From: Azonexus sp.
GTDB lineage: Bacteria; Pseudomonadota; Gammaproteobacteria; Burkholderiales; Rhodocyclaceae
DNA: 64,000 nt
Reading direction: 5' to 3'
Assembly: GCA_030696345.1 (NCBI GenBank)
Contig: JAUYSK010000027.1
Location: forward strand, 1 to 64,000
In this document: positions 18,729 through 27,535 of the stretch, one piece after another
Position numbering within the stretch: the stretch's first letter is position 1
How the letters are laid out: every line of letters begins with the position of its first letter
The notes under the pieces: model-generated
Seen by the model: only the letters and a program-made list of their open reading frames with translations
Databases searched by the model: none
Told to the model about the DNA's origin: nothing
Program-made: the position numbers and the translations under genes

Positions 18729-20646
18729 GTGACTCTGGTACTTCCCCTGAGCGGCAATTTGTGGGCAGGATGACGGTGAAACACGCCCCGCCCCCGACGT
18801 TGTTTAGGGCAACAATCGTACCACGGTGTTGGCTGACTATTGCCCGGCTGATCGCCAGACCCAGGCCGGTTCCGCCGGCCCCGGTCTGGGTTGCGGTACT
18901 TTGTACAAATTTGTCGAAAATGCTTTCCAGCTCGGTGTTGGGAATCCCGATGCCCTGGTCAACAACGCGGATCATTATTGCAGGCTGATTGCCGCTATCT
19001 TCGGCGCGGCGTCCATTGGGCAGTTCGGCGTCGAGCAGTTGGACGCTGATGACGCCTTCGGGCGGCGAGAATTTGATGGCATTGGCCAGCAGGTTGTAGA
19101 TGACCTGCGTCAGGCGCTCGGGATCACCGTAAATGGTGGTGTCGGGTATTGCTGACTCGATATCAACGCGTAACTGGCGCGGTAACAGCAAGGGTTCGAG
19201 TTGATTGCTGACCTGCTGAAGCAAGGAAAGGAGGTCGGTTCGCACAACGGTCATCTCCATTCGGCCGGCTTCCAGCTTCGAGAGGTCGAGCAGTTCGTTG
19301 ATCAGGCCAAGCAGGCGGTTGGCGCTCTGTTCGATACGCTGGAAATATTGGCTCACCTTGCCTGACTCGCTAGCTTCCGTGCGACCGATGCCAAGTTGGG
19401 AAAAACTCAGGATGGCGTGCATCGGTGTTCGCAGCTCGTGCGACATATTGGCGAGGAATTCCGATTTGGCCTCGTTGGCGGCTCGTGCCTGTTGCAAGGC
19501 ATGATCGAGGCGAGCCGTACGCTCGGCCACCAGTTCGTGCAGATGGTCGCGATGCTTGCGCAGCTCGCGGGTAACATGATTGGCATAATGCTCGGCACGT
19601 TCACGGTGCGTGCTCAAATAGAAGACCAGCAGAGAGAGCAGAACGTTGACCGCCAGTCCGCCAAAAAGAATCAGGCTGGAGGGGTCGAGCACTTGCGCCT
19701 CGGCGGGGCTGTCGAGCAGGTAAAAATGCAGCACCCAGTTGCGACCGCCAAAGTCGATCTCATGATGGAAGATTGGCATCTCTGGTGTTGTTTCGACGCC
19801 GGGGGCCGAGTCATGGATCAGTGTTGGCGAAGCTGGATTGGTATTGTCGCCGGCAAGACTCTCATCGAAAATCTTCAGCGCAAAATTGCTGCTGGTCGAA
19901 TACCTGAGGGCGGCCAGGAATTCGCCGGTACGATAGGCGCTCAGCACCACGCCGTCAAAGGCGCGGTTACGTTCCGCGGCATTGTTGAGTGGCAGGCCGG
20001 GCTTGAACAGGGCGTGGAAAAGCAGAAAGCCCCCGGCCTGCGTCTCCTGGTCGGTGAGGAGAACGAGTGGGCCGGTCATGATGACGTCACGTCGGGCGAT
20101 CGCTTGTTCGATGGCGTGGCGTCTGACGGGTTCGGAGAGTTGGTCGAAGCCGATGACCGCACGGAGGTTTGGTGTGTCGGGTGTGACGAAAATCACGGGC
20201 AGAGAAACCCGGCCGCCTGGATCCGGAAAAATCCTGAATGTGCTGCGGTTAACCTGCTTGCGTTCGGAAAAAACAAAACGCTCTCTTTCTGCTGGCGTAA
20301 CGGCTGTAGCGTAAGCAAAGGAAAAAAGCCCCGTAAGGTTGCTGCCGACGTTGAGTTCCTGAGCGAAGCGGCGCCAGTGCTGCAAGTCGTGGCTCGGATT
20401 GACCGAGGCGAAGGCTTGCAAGGAGCGCAGGAATTGAGCGTGCAAACGCAGACGTTCACGAATCGCGGCGGTGATTGCGGCGCTTTCCTGGACGCCCGTT
20501 AGCTGGCGGGATTCCGTCTGAATCCTGGTTTGCCAGCGCCAGGCCGCGAGCGTAATCGAGACCAGTACCAAAAAAACGACAGCCGGCAACAACCAGCGTG
20601 AAAACTGGCGGCGACTGACGCTGAAGAAAAAAAGGCGATCGCTCAT
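18721..20646 (-). CDS. Membrane histidine kinase with a CHASE-type sensor domain
   Basis: The 641-residue kinase has a first membrane segment (about 17-37), a periplasmic CHASE-like domain (about 60-310), a second membrane segment (about 325-345), a coiled linker, the dimerisation helix with His403 in SHELRTPMHAIL, and a catalytic domain with NLLANAIKFSPP, DQGIGIP and GGTGLGLAI. It lacks a receiver domain; the two receiver proteins encoded directly downstream are the obvious partners. The operon appears to begin here, 40 nt downstream of the ABC exporter gene on the same strand. Confidence 0.92.
   Translation of the reverse strand: MSDRLFFFSVSRRQFSRWLLPAVVFLVLVSITLAAWRWQTRIQTESRQLTGVQESAAITAAIRERLRLHAQFLRSLQAFASVNPSHDLQHWRRFAQELNVGSNLTGLFSFAYATAVTPAERERFVFSERKQVNRSTFRIFPDPGGRVSLPVIFVTPDTPNLRAVIGFDQLSEPVRRHAIEQAIARRDVIMTGPLVLLTDQETQAGGFLLFHALFKPGLPLNNAAERNRAFDGVVLSAYRTGEFLAALRYSTSSNFALKIFDESLAGDNTNPASPTLIHDSAPGVETTPEMPIFHHEIDFGGRNWVLHFYLLDSPAEAQVLDPSSLILFGGLAVNVLLSLLVFYLSTHRERAEHYANHVTRELRKHRDHLHELVAERTARLDHALQQARAANEAKSEFLANMSHELRTPMHAILSFSQLGIGRTEASESGKVSQYFQRIEQSANRLLGLINELLDLSKLEAGRMEMTVVRTDLLSLLQQVSNQLEPLLLPRQLRVDIESAIPDTTIYGDPERLTQVIYNLLANAIKFSPPEGVISVQLLDAELPNGRRAEDSGNQPAIMIRVVDQGIGIPNTELESIFDKFVQSTATQTGAGGTGLGLAISRAIVSQHRGTIVALNNVGGGACFTVILPTNCRSGEVPESHD
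20241..20253 (-). repeat. Copy 2 of the dispersed 13-mer (GTTAACCGCAGCA on the minus strand)
   Basis: Lies inside the CHASE kinase gene, where it encodes VNRS. See the finding on the dispersed motif. Confidence 0.7.
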
Positions 20647-20686
20647 CGATGGTGGAACCGGATAGGCAATCAGTATAAGACAAAAG

Positions 20687-22504
20687 TCATACGGCGCTGG
20701 CCGTCAGCTCCCCGTCTTCCTGCTGCTGCAGGTTCCACATCCGGGCGTAGTGTCCTTCGGCAGCAAGCAGCGCACCGTGAGTGCCGCGCTCGATGATGTG
20801 ACCGTCGCTCATCACCAGAATCTCGTCGGCATTCATCACCGTTGATAGTCGGTGGGCAATGACCAGTGTCGTGCGACCGACGGCGGCGAGTTCGAGCTGT
20901 CCCTGGATGGCGCGTTCGGTGGCGGAGTCGAGGGCCGAAGTTGCCTCGTCGAAAATCAGGATGGGCGGATTCTTGAGCAAGGCCCGAGCGATGGCGACGC
21001 GCTGTTTCTCGCCACCGGAAAGCTTGAGGCCGCGCTCACCGACGCGCGTTTCGTACTTCTGCGGCAAGGATTCGATGAACTCATGCATCTGGGCGGCGCG
21101 GGCAGCGGCGTAGACTTCCTCGCGGCTGGCTTCGGGGCGACCGTAGTTGATGTTGTAGAAAATGGTGTCATTGAACAACACGGTGTCCTGCGGCACGATG
21201 CCGATCGCGCCGCGCAGGCTGGCCTGTTTCAGGCTTCGCAGGTCGTGACCATTGAACCGGATGGCGCCGCCGCTGACATCGTAGAAACGGTAGAGCAGCC
21301 GGGAGAGTGTCGATTTTCCTGCGCCGGAATGGCCGACCACCGCCACGGTCTTGCCCGGCGGGATGGCGAAATTGACGTTTTTCAGAATCTGCCGGTCGGG
21401 CTCATAGGCGAAATCGACTGAGTCGAAATTGATCTGCAGCGAGCCCGCCGGCACATCCCGGGCATCCGGCGCATCGGCAATTTCCCGATTTTCCTGCAGC
21501 AGTTTGAACATGCGCTCGATGTCGGTCAGCGCCTGGCGGATTTCCCGGTAAACGATGCCGAGGAAATTGAGCGGCATGTAGAGCTGGATCAGGAAGGCGT
21601 TGACCAGAACAAGGTCGCCGATGGTCATCGTGCCGGCGACGACGCCGCTGGCGGCGCGCCACATCATCGCCGTGACGCCGAGGGCGATGATCGCCTGCTG
21701 GCCGAGGTTGAGGAAGGCGAGCGTGGTCTGGCTACGGGTCGCGGCATCTTCCCATTTCAGCATCTGCTCGTCGTAGCGGCGGGCTTCCCAGGATTCGTTG
21801 TTGAAGTATTTGACCGTTTCGTAATTGAGCAGGCTGTCGACCGCGCGGGTGTTGGCGGCCGAGTCGTTTTCATTGACGGCGCGGCGGATGTCGATCCGCC
21901 AGTTGCTGACCTTGACGGTGAAAACAATATAGGTGACTAGCGAAACCAGCGTGATCAGTACATAGCCACTGTCGTATTTGACGAACAGGATGGCGAGTAC
22001 CAGACCAATCTCGACCAACGTCGGCAGGATGGAGTAGAGCGTGTAGGAAATCAGGCTCGATATCGAACGGCTGCCCCGTTCAATGTCGCGCGAAACACCA
22101 CCGGTCTGGCGCTCAAGGTGAAAGCGCAGGCTGAGTGCGTGCAGGTGACGAAAAACCTCCAGCGCGACCTGGCGAACGGCGCGTTGGGTGACGCGGGCAA
22201 AAAGGATTTCGCGCAGTTCAGTGAACAGTGCCGTCGAGAAACGTAGTGTTCCATAAAGCACCAGCATCAGGATCGGCAAGGCGAGCACCTGCTGAGTGCC
22301 GGTCAGGCCGTCGATCATTTCCTTGAAGACCAGCGGGACACCGACATTGGCGACCTTGGCGGCGACCAGGCAGGCGAGCGCTGCGACCACGCGCAGCCGG
22401 TATTGCCAGAGATAAGGGAAAAGCGTGCGTAAAGTCAGCCAGATGTGGGTTTCGGGCAATGGCTGCCCGACGGGAGGTTTGGGGAGGGCGGTGGCGCGGC
22501 GCAT
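20687..22504 (-). CDS. ABC exporter of the Atm1/HMT1 type, fused permease and ATPase
   Basis: The 605-residue half-transporter has six membrane segments (about 35-330) and an ATPase domain (about 355-590) with Walker A GHSGAGKST, the signature LSGGEKQRVAIARALL and Walker B ILIFDEATSALD. The NYETVKYFNNE segment and LNFLGIVYREIRQALTDIERMF are hallmarks of the mitochondrial Atm1 and bacterial NaAtm1 group, which export glutathione-linked sulfur or metal conjugates. It would work as a homodimer in the inner membrane. The promoter should lie in the 99-nt gap shared with the divergent thioesterase gene. Confidence 0.92.
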   Translation of the reverse strand: MRRATALPKPPVGQPLPETHIWLTLRTLFPYLWQYRLRVVAALACLVAAKVANVGVPLVFKEMIDGLTGTQQVLALPILMLVLYGTLRFSTALFTELREILFARVTQRAVRQVALEVFRHLHALSLRFHLERQTGGVSRDIERGSRSISSLISYTLYSILPTLVEIGLVLAILFVKYDSGYVLITLVSLVTYIVFTVKVSNWRIDIRRAVNENDSAANTRAVDSLLNYETVKYFNNESWEARRYDEQMLKWEDAATRSQTTLAFLNLGQQAIIALGVTAMMWRAASGVVAGTMTIGDLVLVNAFLIQLYMPLNFLGIVYREIRQALTDIERMFKLLQENREIADAPDARDVPAGSLQINFDSVDFAYEPDRQILKNVNFAIPPGKTVAVVGHSGAGKSTLSRLLYRFYDVSGGAIRFNGHDLRSLKQASLRGAIGIVPQDTVLFNDTIFYNINYGRPEASREEVYAAARAAQMHEFIESLPQKYETRVGERGLKLSGGEKQRVAIARALLKNPPILIFDEATSALDSATERAIQGQLELAAVGRTTLVIAHRLSTVMNADEILVMSDGHIIERGTHGALLAAEGHYARMWNLQQQEDGELTASAV

Positions 22505-22603
22505 CTGGAGCCTGTTCTCAGTGTTATTTGGTTATTGCCGCCAGTATATGAAAACTGGCCGGTTTCCGGGAAAATCAGGCTTTGATTTGAAATTGGGCAA
22601 ATT

Positions 22604-23017
22604 ATGGCCGTCGACCGCATCACTCTCCCTTCCAGGCACTCGACTTTGCGGGTTGTTCCCATGCCTGCTGACCTCAATCAGAACGGCGATGTTTTTGGTG
22701 GCTGGGTCATGGCGCAGGTGGACGTCGCCGGCGCCATTCCCGCCATGCGTCGGGCACGCGGCCGGGTAGCCACCGTTTCAGTCAATTCCTTCCTCTTCAA
22801 GCAACCGGTCTCGGTGGGCGATATCGTCAGCCTTTATGCCGAGATCGAACGGGTCGGCCGGACTTCGATTACCGTCAAGGTAGAGGTTTATGCCGAACGC
22901 AATTACAGCAATCCGATCATCGTCAAGGTGACAGAAGCCGAGCTGACCTACGTCGCGATTGATGCCAGCGGGAACAAGCGCGAGCTTCCGCCCGAAAACT
23001 TGCCCGAAATGGAATAA
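22604..23017 (+). CDS. Acyl-CoA thioesterase of the YciA hotdog family
   Basis: The 137-residue hotdog-fold enzyme hydrolyses acyl-CoA thioesters. The motif LNQNGDVFGGWVMAQVDVAGAI (about residues 24-45), with the catalytic Asp and the glycine pair, is diagnostic of the YciA subgroup, and the central strand VSVNSFLFKQPVSVGD is typical. It is divergent from the ABC exporter and lies 45 nt upstream of the FadL-type porin gene. The shared theme of fatty acids suggests, but does not prove, co-regulation. Confidence 0.92.
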   Translation: MAVDRITLPSRHSTLRVVPMPADLNQNGDVFGGWVMAQVDVAGAIPAMRRARGRVATVSVNSFLFKQPVSVGDIVSLYAEIERVGRTSITVKVEVYAERNYSNPIIVKVTEAELTYVAIDASGNKRELPPENLPEME

Positions 23018-23062
23018 AATCACGGGGTTAATCAATTAGCCCGCCTTCGAGGGAATGAAACA

Positions 23063-24259
23063 ATGAAAAAAATGACGCTGCGTATCCTGCCCGCCATGCT
23101 GCTGGCCGCCTTTTCCGGCGCCGCATCGGCTGCTGCCTTCCAGCTCTGGGAACAGAATGCCAGCGGTCTCGGCACTGCCTACGCCGGTTCTGCCGCCGTG
23201 GCCGACAATGCCAGCACCGTTTTCTTCAATCCGGCCGGGATGACGCAACTGTCAGGTTTCCAGTTTTCGGCGGGGGTGACTGGCGTTGGACCAAGTTATG
23301 AGTTTCGCAACGAGGGTTCCAGCGGGCTGGTTGGCAACGGCAGTAACGGTGGCAATGCCGGGGGCTGGGCTGCGGTACCGAACGCCTACATGTCGTGGCA
23401 ACTGACTCCTTCGCTATTCCTCGGCTTGGGCATTTCTGCGCCGTTCGGACTGGCCACCGAGTACCAGGACAGCAACTGGGTCGGGGCTCGTCAAGCAGTC
23501 AAATCCGAGATCAAGACGGTGAACTACAACCCGTCCATCGCCTATCGCGTTAACGACAAAGTTTCCCTTGGCGTTGGCTTGAACTACCAAACGATCGATT
23601 CCGAACTGACCAGTTCCCTTTCCCGTCTCAAAGGTGATGACGCCGCCTGGGGCTGGAATGCCGGCGCCTTGTTCACCTTGTCGCCGGCAATGCGGGTCGG
23701 TGTTTCCTATCGTTCAACGATGGATTACACGCTTGAAGGCAATGCAACCACCGCTGTCTCGTCGACGCCGGTTCGTGCCGACGTGAAGTTGCCTGATACC
23801 TTCATCCTCTCGGTCTGGCAGCAGGTCTCCGATCGCTGGGAGGCGATGGGCGATCTATCCTATACGCGCTGGAATTCGATCAAGTCGCTCAACGTCATCA
23901 ATCGGAATACCGGGGCTCTGCTGACCTCAGAAACCTTCAATTACGACAGCTCCTGGCGCTTTGCCTGGGGTGCAGCCTATCTGGCGAACGAGACGATGAA
24001 ACTGAAGTTCGGTTTCGCTTATGACCGTACGCCGGTCAGCAATGTCGATCGCTCGGCCCGCGTGCCGGACAACGACCGTCTCTGGTTCTCGTTGGGTGGT
24101 CAGTGGAAAGCCGGTACTTTAGGCAAGATTGATGCGGGCTACTCCTATCTTTACGTCAAGGATCCAAGCATCGATCAAAACAGGGCAGGAACCACGTTGC
24201 GCGGGAAATATGATGCTAGCGCCCATATCGTGGGCGTGCAATATTCCGTAGGGTTCTAG
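23063..24259 (+). CDS. Outer membrane porin of the FadL/OmpP1/TodX family
   Basis: The 398-residue protein has a Sec signal peptide (about residues 1-23, ending ASA) and starts maturely with AFQLWEQNASGLGTAYAGSAA, the N-terminal hatch of FadL-type channels, including FFNPAGM. The remainder alternates amphipathic strands and ends in an aromatic residue (VGVQYSVGF) as required for outer membrane insertion. The family imports long-chain fatty acids or aromatic hydrocarbons. The substrate cannot be read from the sequence; the thioesterase upstream favours fatty acids. Confidence 0.94.
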   Translation: MKKMTLRILPAMLLAAFSGAASAAAFQLWEQNASGLGTAYAGSAAVADNASTVFFNPAGMTQLSGFQFSAGVTGVGPSYEFRNEGSSGLVGNGSNGGNAGGWAAVPNAYMSWQLTPSLFLGLGISAPFGLATEYQDSNWVGARQAVKSEIKTVNYNPSIAYRVNDKVSLGVGLNYQTIDSELTSSLSRLKGDDAAWGWNAGALFTLSPAMRVGVSYRSTMDYTLEGNATTAVSSTPVRADVKLPDTFILSVWQQVSDRWEAMGDLSYTRWNSIKSLNVINRNTGALLTSETFNYDSSWRFAWGAAYLANETMKLKFGFAYDRTPVSNVDRSARVPDNDRLWFSLGGQWKAGTLGKIDAGYSYLYVKDPSIDQNRAGTTLRGKYDASAHIVGVQYSVGF

Positions 24260-24269
24260 GCTCGTCACG

Positions 24270-24782
24270 GTGGACTTTGGTGGCGTGACGCTGGGTTTGC
24301 GGGAAGGGGTGATCGTGCTGATCACCTTGGTTGCAGCCTACATCCTGTTTGTCCTGCTCCGCATGTTTCGCCTGCACAAGGCTGCGCTCAGGGCGAACGC
24401 CCCGCCGGCAAAGCCTGAACTTGAAGTACCGGTATTGACCGCGACTGACCAGGACAGTGCTCGCGAGTCGAGTGAAACAGATCCCTGGGAAAAGACGCCG
24501 CCCGGCCTGGCCGAGGAAATGCTCCGGCAGAGCCTGGAGCAGGAAGTCGCCCAGTTGCGCGACGAGGTTGACGCGGTTCGTGGTGAACTGGCTGCACTGC
24601 GTCAGGACATGTTGCAGGAACTGACGCACCTGCAGGCAACCCAGGCCGTTTCCCCGATTTATGGTGATGCCATGCAGTTGGCTGCCGCAGGCTATGATTC
24701 GGTGATGATCGCCGAGCGTTGCGGCATTGCCCGTGCCGAAGCCGAGTTGGTCGTGGCCTTGGCCAAGAGTCAGGAACGTTGA
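24270..24782 (+). CDS. Membrane-anchored DUF2802 protein
   Basis: The 170-residue protein has one N-terminal membrane helix (about 12-32), a charged linker, a coiled coil (about 85-120) and a C-terminal AAAGYDSVMIAERCGIARAEAELVVAL module typical of DUF2802, which is often found near flagellar or division genes. The start is a GTG at 24270; no ATG occurs before the membrane helix. It is followed 8 nt later by the SPOR gene and is likely cotranscribed. Function unknown. Confidence 0.8.
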   Translation: MDFGGVTLGLREGVIVLITLVAAYILFVLLRMFRLHKAALRANAPPAKPELEVPVLTATDQDSARESSETDPWEKTPPGLAEEMLRQSLEQEVAQLRDEVDAVRGELAALRQDMLQELTHLQATQAVSPIYGDAMQLAAAGYDSVMIAERCGIARAEAELVVALAKSQER

Positions 24783-24790
24783 GATAGTCG

Positions 24791-25588
24791 ATGAGCGAAA
24801 AGCCCGAAATTCTGGAAATTGAAGACGAGGCAAGTGACCTGCGCGGCACCTTGATCAAACGTCTGGCTGTGGCCGGCGTACTGGTTGCCATCCTGCTCGG
24901 CGTGCTGGCTTTTTTCGATTACCTTGCTTCGGCGCCCGAAGAGCCGGAGGCCCCGGAATTCACTCAGGTCGTGCCGGTTGCGCCAAGAAAAGAAGTGTCG
25001 CAGCCGGTGACGCCTGCAGAAAATCTGCCTGAGCCGCCGATACCAGCTGTCGCCGAGGCTCCGCCGCCGCCGGTAGTAGAAGCCCAGCCGCCAGTTGTTG
25101 TTGAAACAAAACCCGAAGCATCACCGGAAAAACGCCCTGCAGTGCCGTCCACCGCAGCAGTTGCCAAAGTGCCGGCCAGCGTGCCTCAAGCGCCGGTTCC
25201 AGCCCCGGCCAAGGCGCCGCGTGCGATGCCGGAAGGCACTGAAGCACCCAGTCTCGCCCCGGTTGAGCCGGCAGCGGCACCTGTAGCGGCCAAGCCCTCG
25301 GCGCGCGTACTCGAAACACGAAGCCCTCCGCCGGCCTCGCCGATTGCTCCGCCGAGCGCGCCCCGCCTGTTCTCAGGTTTCCTGTTGCAGGCCGGCGTGT
25401 TTTCCAGTGCCCAGCGGGCAGAAGAACTTCATGCCAAGCTGACCTTGAGCGGCGTTCCATCGACGCTGGAAACCCGGGTTCAGGTCGGCCCGTTCCGGAC
25501 CCGTCAGGAAGCCGAAGCGGCTCAGGCCAAACTCAAGGAACTTGGTATCGAGGCCATCCTCGTGCCGCCCCGGGGCGGCAAGCCCTAA
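24791..25588 (+). CDS. Inner-membrane SPOR-domain protein
   Basis: The 265-residue protein has a short cytoplasmic N-terminus, one membrane helix (about 24-44), a long proline- and alanine-rich periplasmic linker (about 50-195) and a C-terminal SPOR domain (about 196-258, FLLQAGVFSSAQRAEELHAKL and then TRVQVGPFRTRQEAEAAQAKL). SPOR domains bind septal peptidoglycan stripped of stem peptides, so a role at the division site is likely. The linker contains copy 3 of the dispersed 13-mer. Confidence 0.92.
   Translation: MSEKPEILEIEDEASDLRGTLIKRLAVAGVLVAILLGVLAFFDYLASAPEEPEAPEFTQVVPVAPRKEVSQPVTPAENLPEPPIPAVAEAPPPPVVEAQPPVVVETKPEASPEKRPAVPSTAAVAKVPASVPQAPVPAPAKAPRAMPEGTEAPSLAPVEPAAAPVAAKPSARVLETRSPPPASPIAPPSAPRLFSGFLLQAGVFSSAQRAEELHAKLTLSGVPSTLETRVQVGPFRTRQEAEAAQAKLKELGIEAILVPPRGGKP
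25147..25159 (+). repeat. Copy 3 of the dispersed 13-mer (GTCCACCGCAGCA)
   Basis: Inside the disordered linker of the SPOR gene, where it encodes PSTAA. See the finding on the dispersed motif. Confidence 0.7.
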
Positions 25589-25927
25589 TCAGGGCATTCC
25601 CGGCAAGCGCGGCAAGCCCAGGCTGCGCCGGACGTCACGATGGACCTGGGCCGGGCTGGGAATCGGAGCTCCCATCCGGCGCGGTTCTTCATAACGCCGC
25701 CTGTCACCGTAATAGCCGCCGCCACGATTATCGTAATGCCGCTGGCCGTAGCCATTGTCGTAGTAAGTATTCGGGTAGCCGCCGTAACGATAGGTCGGAT
25801 AGGTTTCAACATAGACCGATGGCGCCCGATATCCCACCGAGTGCGGCGGTGCAACCACGCAGGCACTCAGGCTGCCTAGCAGGGCGGCAGCGAGGGAGAT
25901 ACGAATGAGTTTTTGCGCGATGGTCAT
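25589..25927 (-). CDS. Small tyrosine- and glycine-rich lipoprotein
   Basis: The 112-residue protein has a signal peptide with a lipobox (LSAC, Cys23) and a mature part rich in Tyr, Gly and Arg (YRYGGYPNTYYDNGYGQ, then GGGYYGDRRRYEEPRR). No catalytic motif is visible. The ATG at 25927 is chosen because the longer frame would need a TTG and would spoil the signal peptide. It is convergent with the SPOR gene, whose stop is adjacent. Probably outer membrane attached; function unknown. Confidence 0.75.
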   Translation of the reverse strand: MTIAQKLIRISLAAALLGSLSACVVAPPHSVGYRAPSVYVETYPTYRYGGYPNTYYDNGYGQRHYDNRGGGYYGDRRRYEEPRRMGAPIPSPAQVHRDVRRSLGLPRLPGMP

Positions 25928-26016
25928 TGGGATCGAGTCCACTGTTGATATGACCAATTAACGCACAGAGGGTCGGCACGGACTACTGCGAGACCGTGCC
26001 GATTTGTAACAAAACG

Positions 26017-26673
26017 TTAGTGCAGCGTCAAAGCGCCGGCTTTGGTTTGAAAATCTTGCAGTGCCTTGCCGATGATTTCCATCCAGGCGCTGTCAGTGCC
26101 CAATTGTCTGGATTCCGTTGCGTAGGCCTGGATAGCGATGGGGGCGACTTTCCCCTCGATATTCAAGTCGGTCTCGATACGAGACTCAAATGTTAATGCC
26201 CAGAATCCGGGTGTCATCCACGCCCAGAATTTCCTGATGCGCACATCGACAAGTAACGTGGGCGAACTAGCTGAAGCTTCCTTGGCAACTCTGTACCCAG
26301 CCTGTTGAAAAGCAGAACTTAGAGACTCCTGAACGATAGCCGGCACGGTTTGGCCATCTTGCAGGACGACATCCCCAAGTGCCTTTCCAAAGCCATTGCG
26401 CTTTCTTGCAATCGCCCGAGATTTAAGCTCTTGCGTTGCATTTGCACTACCTTCAAATCCAAGTGAAGGAATGCTGGGGTCGCTGGGAGAGTTCTCAAAT
26501 ACGCGTTCGTCCTTTACCGAGCGGATGACTACAGTAACACCCTTGGAGGCCGAAGCCTGGAGGCTGGATGAGGCCGGTATGGCCAATTGGACTTCACTTC
26601 GGTTCGTTGCGCAGCCGCTTGTAATCGAGACAATGGTGCCAATCAGCACCGCGAATCTCAGCAGGTTTTTCAT
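26017..26673 (-). CDS. Predicted lipoprotein, YajG-like
   Basis: The 218-residue protein starts at 26673 (MKNLLRFAVLIG, with AGGGAGA upstream) and has a lipobox ITSGC with Cys21. The mature part has a beta-rich domain with VTVVIRSVKDERVFE and a later TVPAIVQESLSSAFQQAGYRVA segment, the pattern seen in YajG-type lipoproteins, which bind hydrophobic ligands or associate with outer membrane assembly. The family call is tentative. Local GC looks somewhat lower than in neighbouring genes. Confidence 0.7.
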   Translation of the reverse strand: MKNLLRFAVLIGTIVSITSGCATNRSEVQLAIPASSSLQASASKGVTVVIRSVKDERVFENSPSDPSIPSLGFEGSANATQELKSRAIARKRNGFGKALGDVVLQDGQTVPAIVQESLSSAFQQAGYRVAKEASASSPTLLVDVRIRKFWAWMTPGFWALTFESRIETDLNIEGKVAPIAIQAYATESRQLGTDSAWMEIIGKALQDFQTKAGALTLH

Positions 26674-26765
26674 GTTGCTCTCCCTCTGTGTTGATTTTCG
26701 AGTGGAGAACAATATGCGAATCGGCTTGCCCGGAGATTGATCTGGCGCAGAAGCTTTGCAGGTGG

Positions 26766-27092
26766 CTAGGCAGATATAGTCTTGCGGATCCGTTTGGCAA
26801 AAACTGTCATTTCCTTCGCCGCCTGAATATCACCTTTACTCTCGGCGACCGTGATGCCTTGCTCATAGGCGGCGAGGGCGCGGGGGTTGTCGCCGGCTTC
26901 GGCCAGGGCTTTGCCGAGGGCTTTCCAGGCGGCGGAGTAGTGACTGTCGCGGTCGACGGCTTCCTGGAAGCATTTTCCAGCCTTGCCCGGATCGCCGGCT
27001 TTGAGGTATTCGTTGCCGAGCGAGAAGCGGAGCAGGGCGCCATCGCGGGGGCCGTTGAGCATTTTTTCCAGGGATTCGATACGTGGGTTCAT
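26766..27092 (-). CDS. Small TPR-repeat protein
   Basis: The 108-residue protein contains two to three tetratricopeptide repeats: LRFSLGNEYLKAGDPGKAGKC (about 20-40), AAWKALGKALAEAGDNPRALAAYEQG (about 54-79) and a degenerate third. It has no signal peptide, so a cytoplasmic scaffold role is likely. It is divergent from ridA with 52 nt between the start codons. Confidence 0.85.
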   Translation of the reverse strand: MNPRIESLEKMLNGPRDGALLRFSLGNEYLKAGDPGKAGKCFQEAVDRDSHYSAAWKALGKALAEAGDNPRALAAYEQGITVAESKGDIQAAKEMTVFAKRIRKTISA

Positions 27093-27144
27093 GGGCTTGA
27101 AAGGCTAAAATAGGGTTTTGCAATCTGAATACAGGAAGCGACTC

Positions 27145-27528
27145 ATGGCCAAGATCATCATCTCCACGCCCAACGCCCCGGCTGCCATCGGCACCTACTC
27201 GCAGGCCGTCCGCGTTGGCGACACCGTTTATATGTCCGGGCAGATCGGGCTCGATCCGGCTGCCATGCAGATGGTAGACGGTATCGACGCGCAAATCGTT
27301 CGCGTTTTTGAAAACCTCAAGGCCGTGGCCGAAGCTGCCGGCGGTTCGCTGGCCAATGTCGTCAAGCTCAACGTCTTCCTGACCGACCTTGCCAACTTCG
27401 CCAAGGTCAATGAGACGATGACCTATTACTTCAACGAGCCGTTCCCGGCGCGGGCTGCCGTGGGCGTCAAGGAACTGCCGCGCGGCGCGCTGGTCGAGGC
27501 CGATGCAGTGATGTTTATGGGCGAATGA
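27145..27528 (+). CDS. ridA: RidA family enamine/imine deaminase
   Basis: The 127-residue protein belongs to the RidA/YjgF family, which hydrolyses reactive 2-aminoacrylate formed by PLP enzymes. The N-terminus with [29 protein letters not shown], the active-site Arg in [23 protein letters not shown], and the length fit. The ATG at 27145 follows an AGGA box; a TAAAAT box at 27106-27111 may be the -10 of its promoter. It ends 7 nt before recG. Confidence 0.94.
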   Translation: MAKIIISTPNAPAAIGTYSQAVRVGDTVYMSGQIGLDPAAMQMVDGIDAQIVRVFENLKAVAEAAGGSLANVVKLNVFLTDLANFAKVNETMTYYFNEPFPARAAVGVKELPRGALVEADAVMFMGE

Positions 27529-27535
27529 GCTGCTG

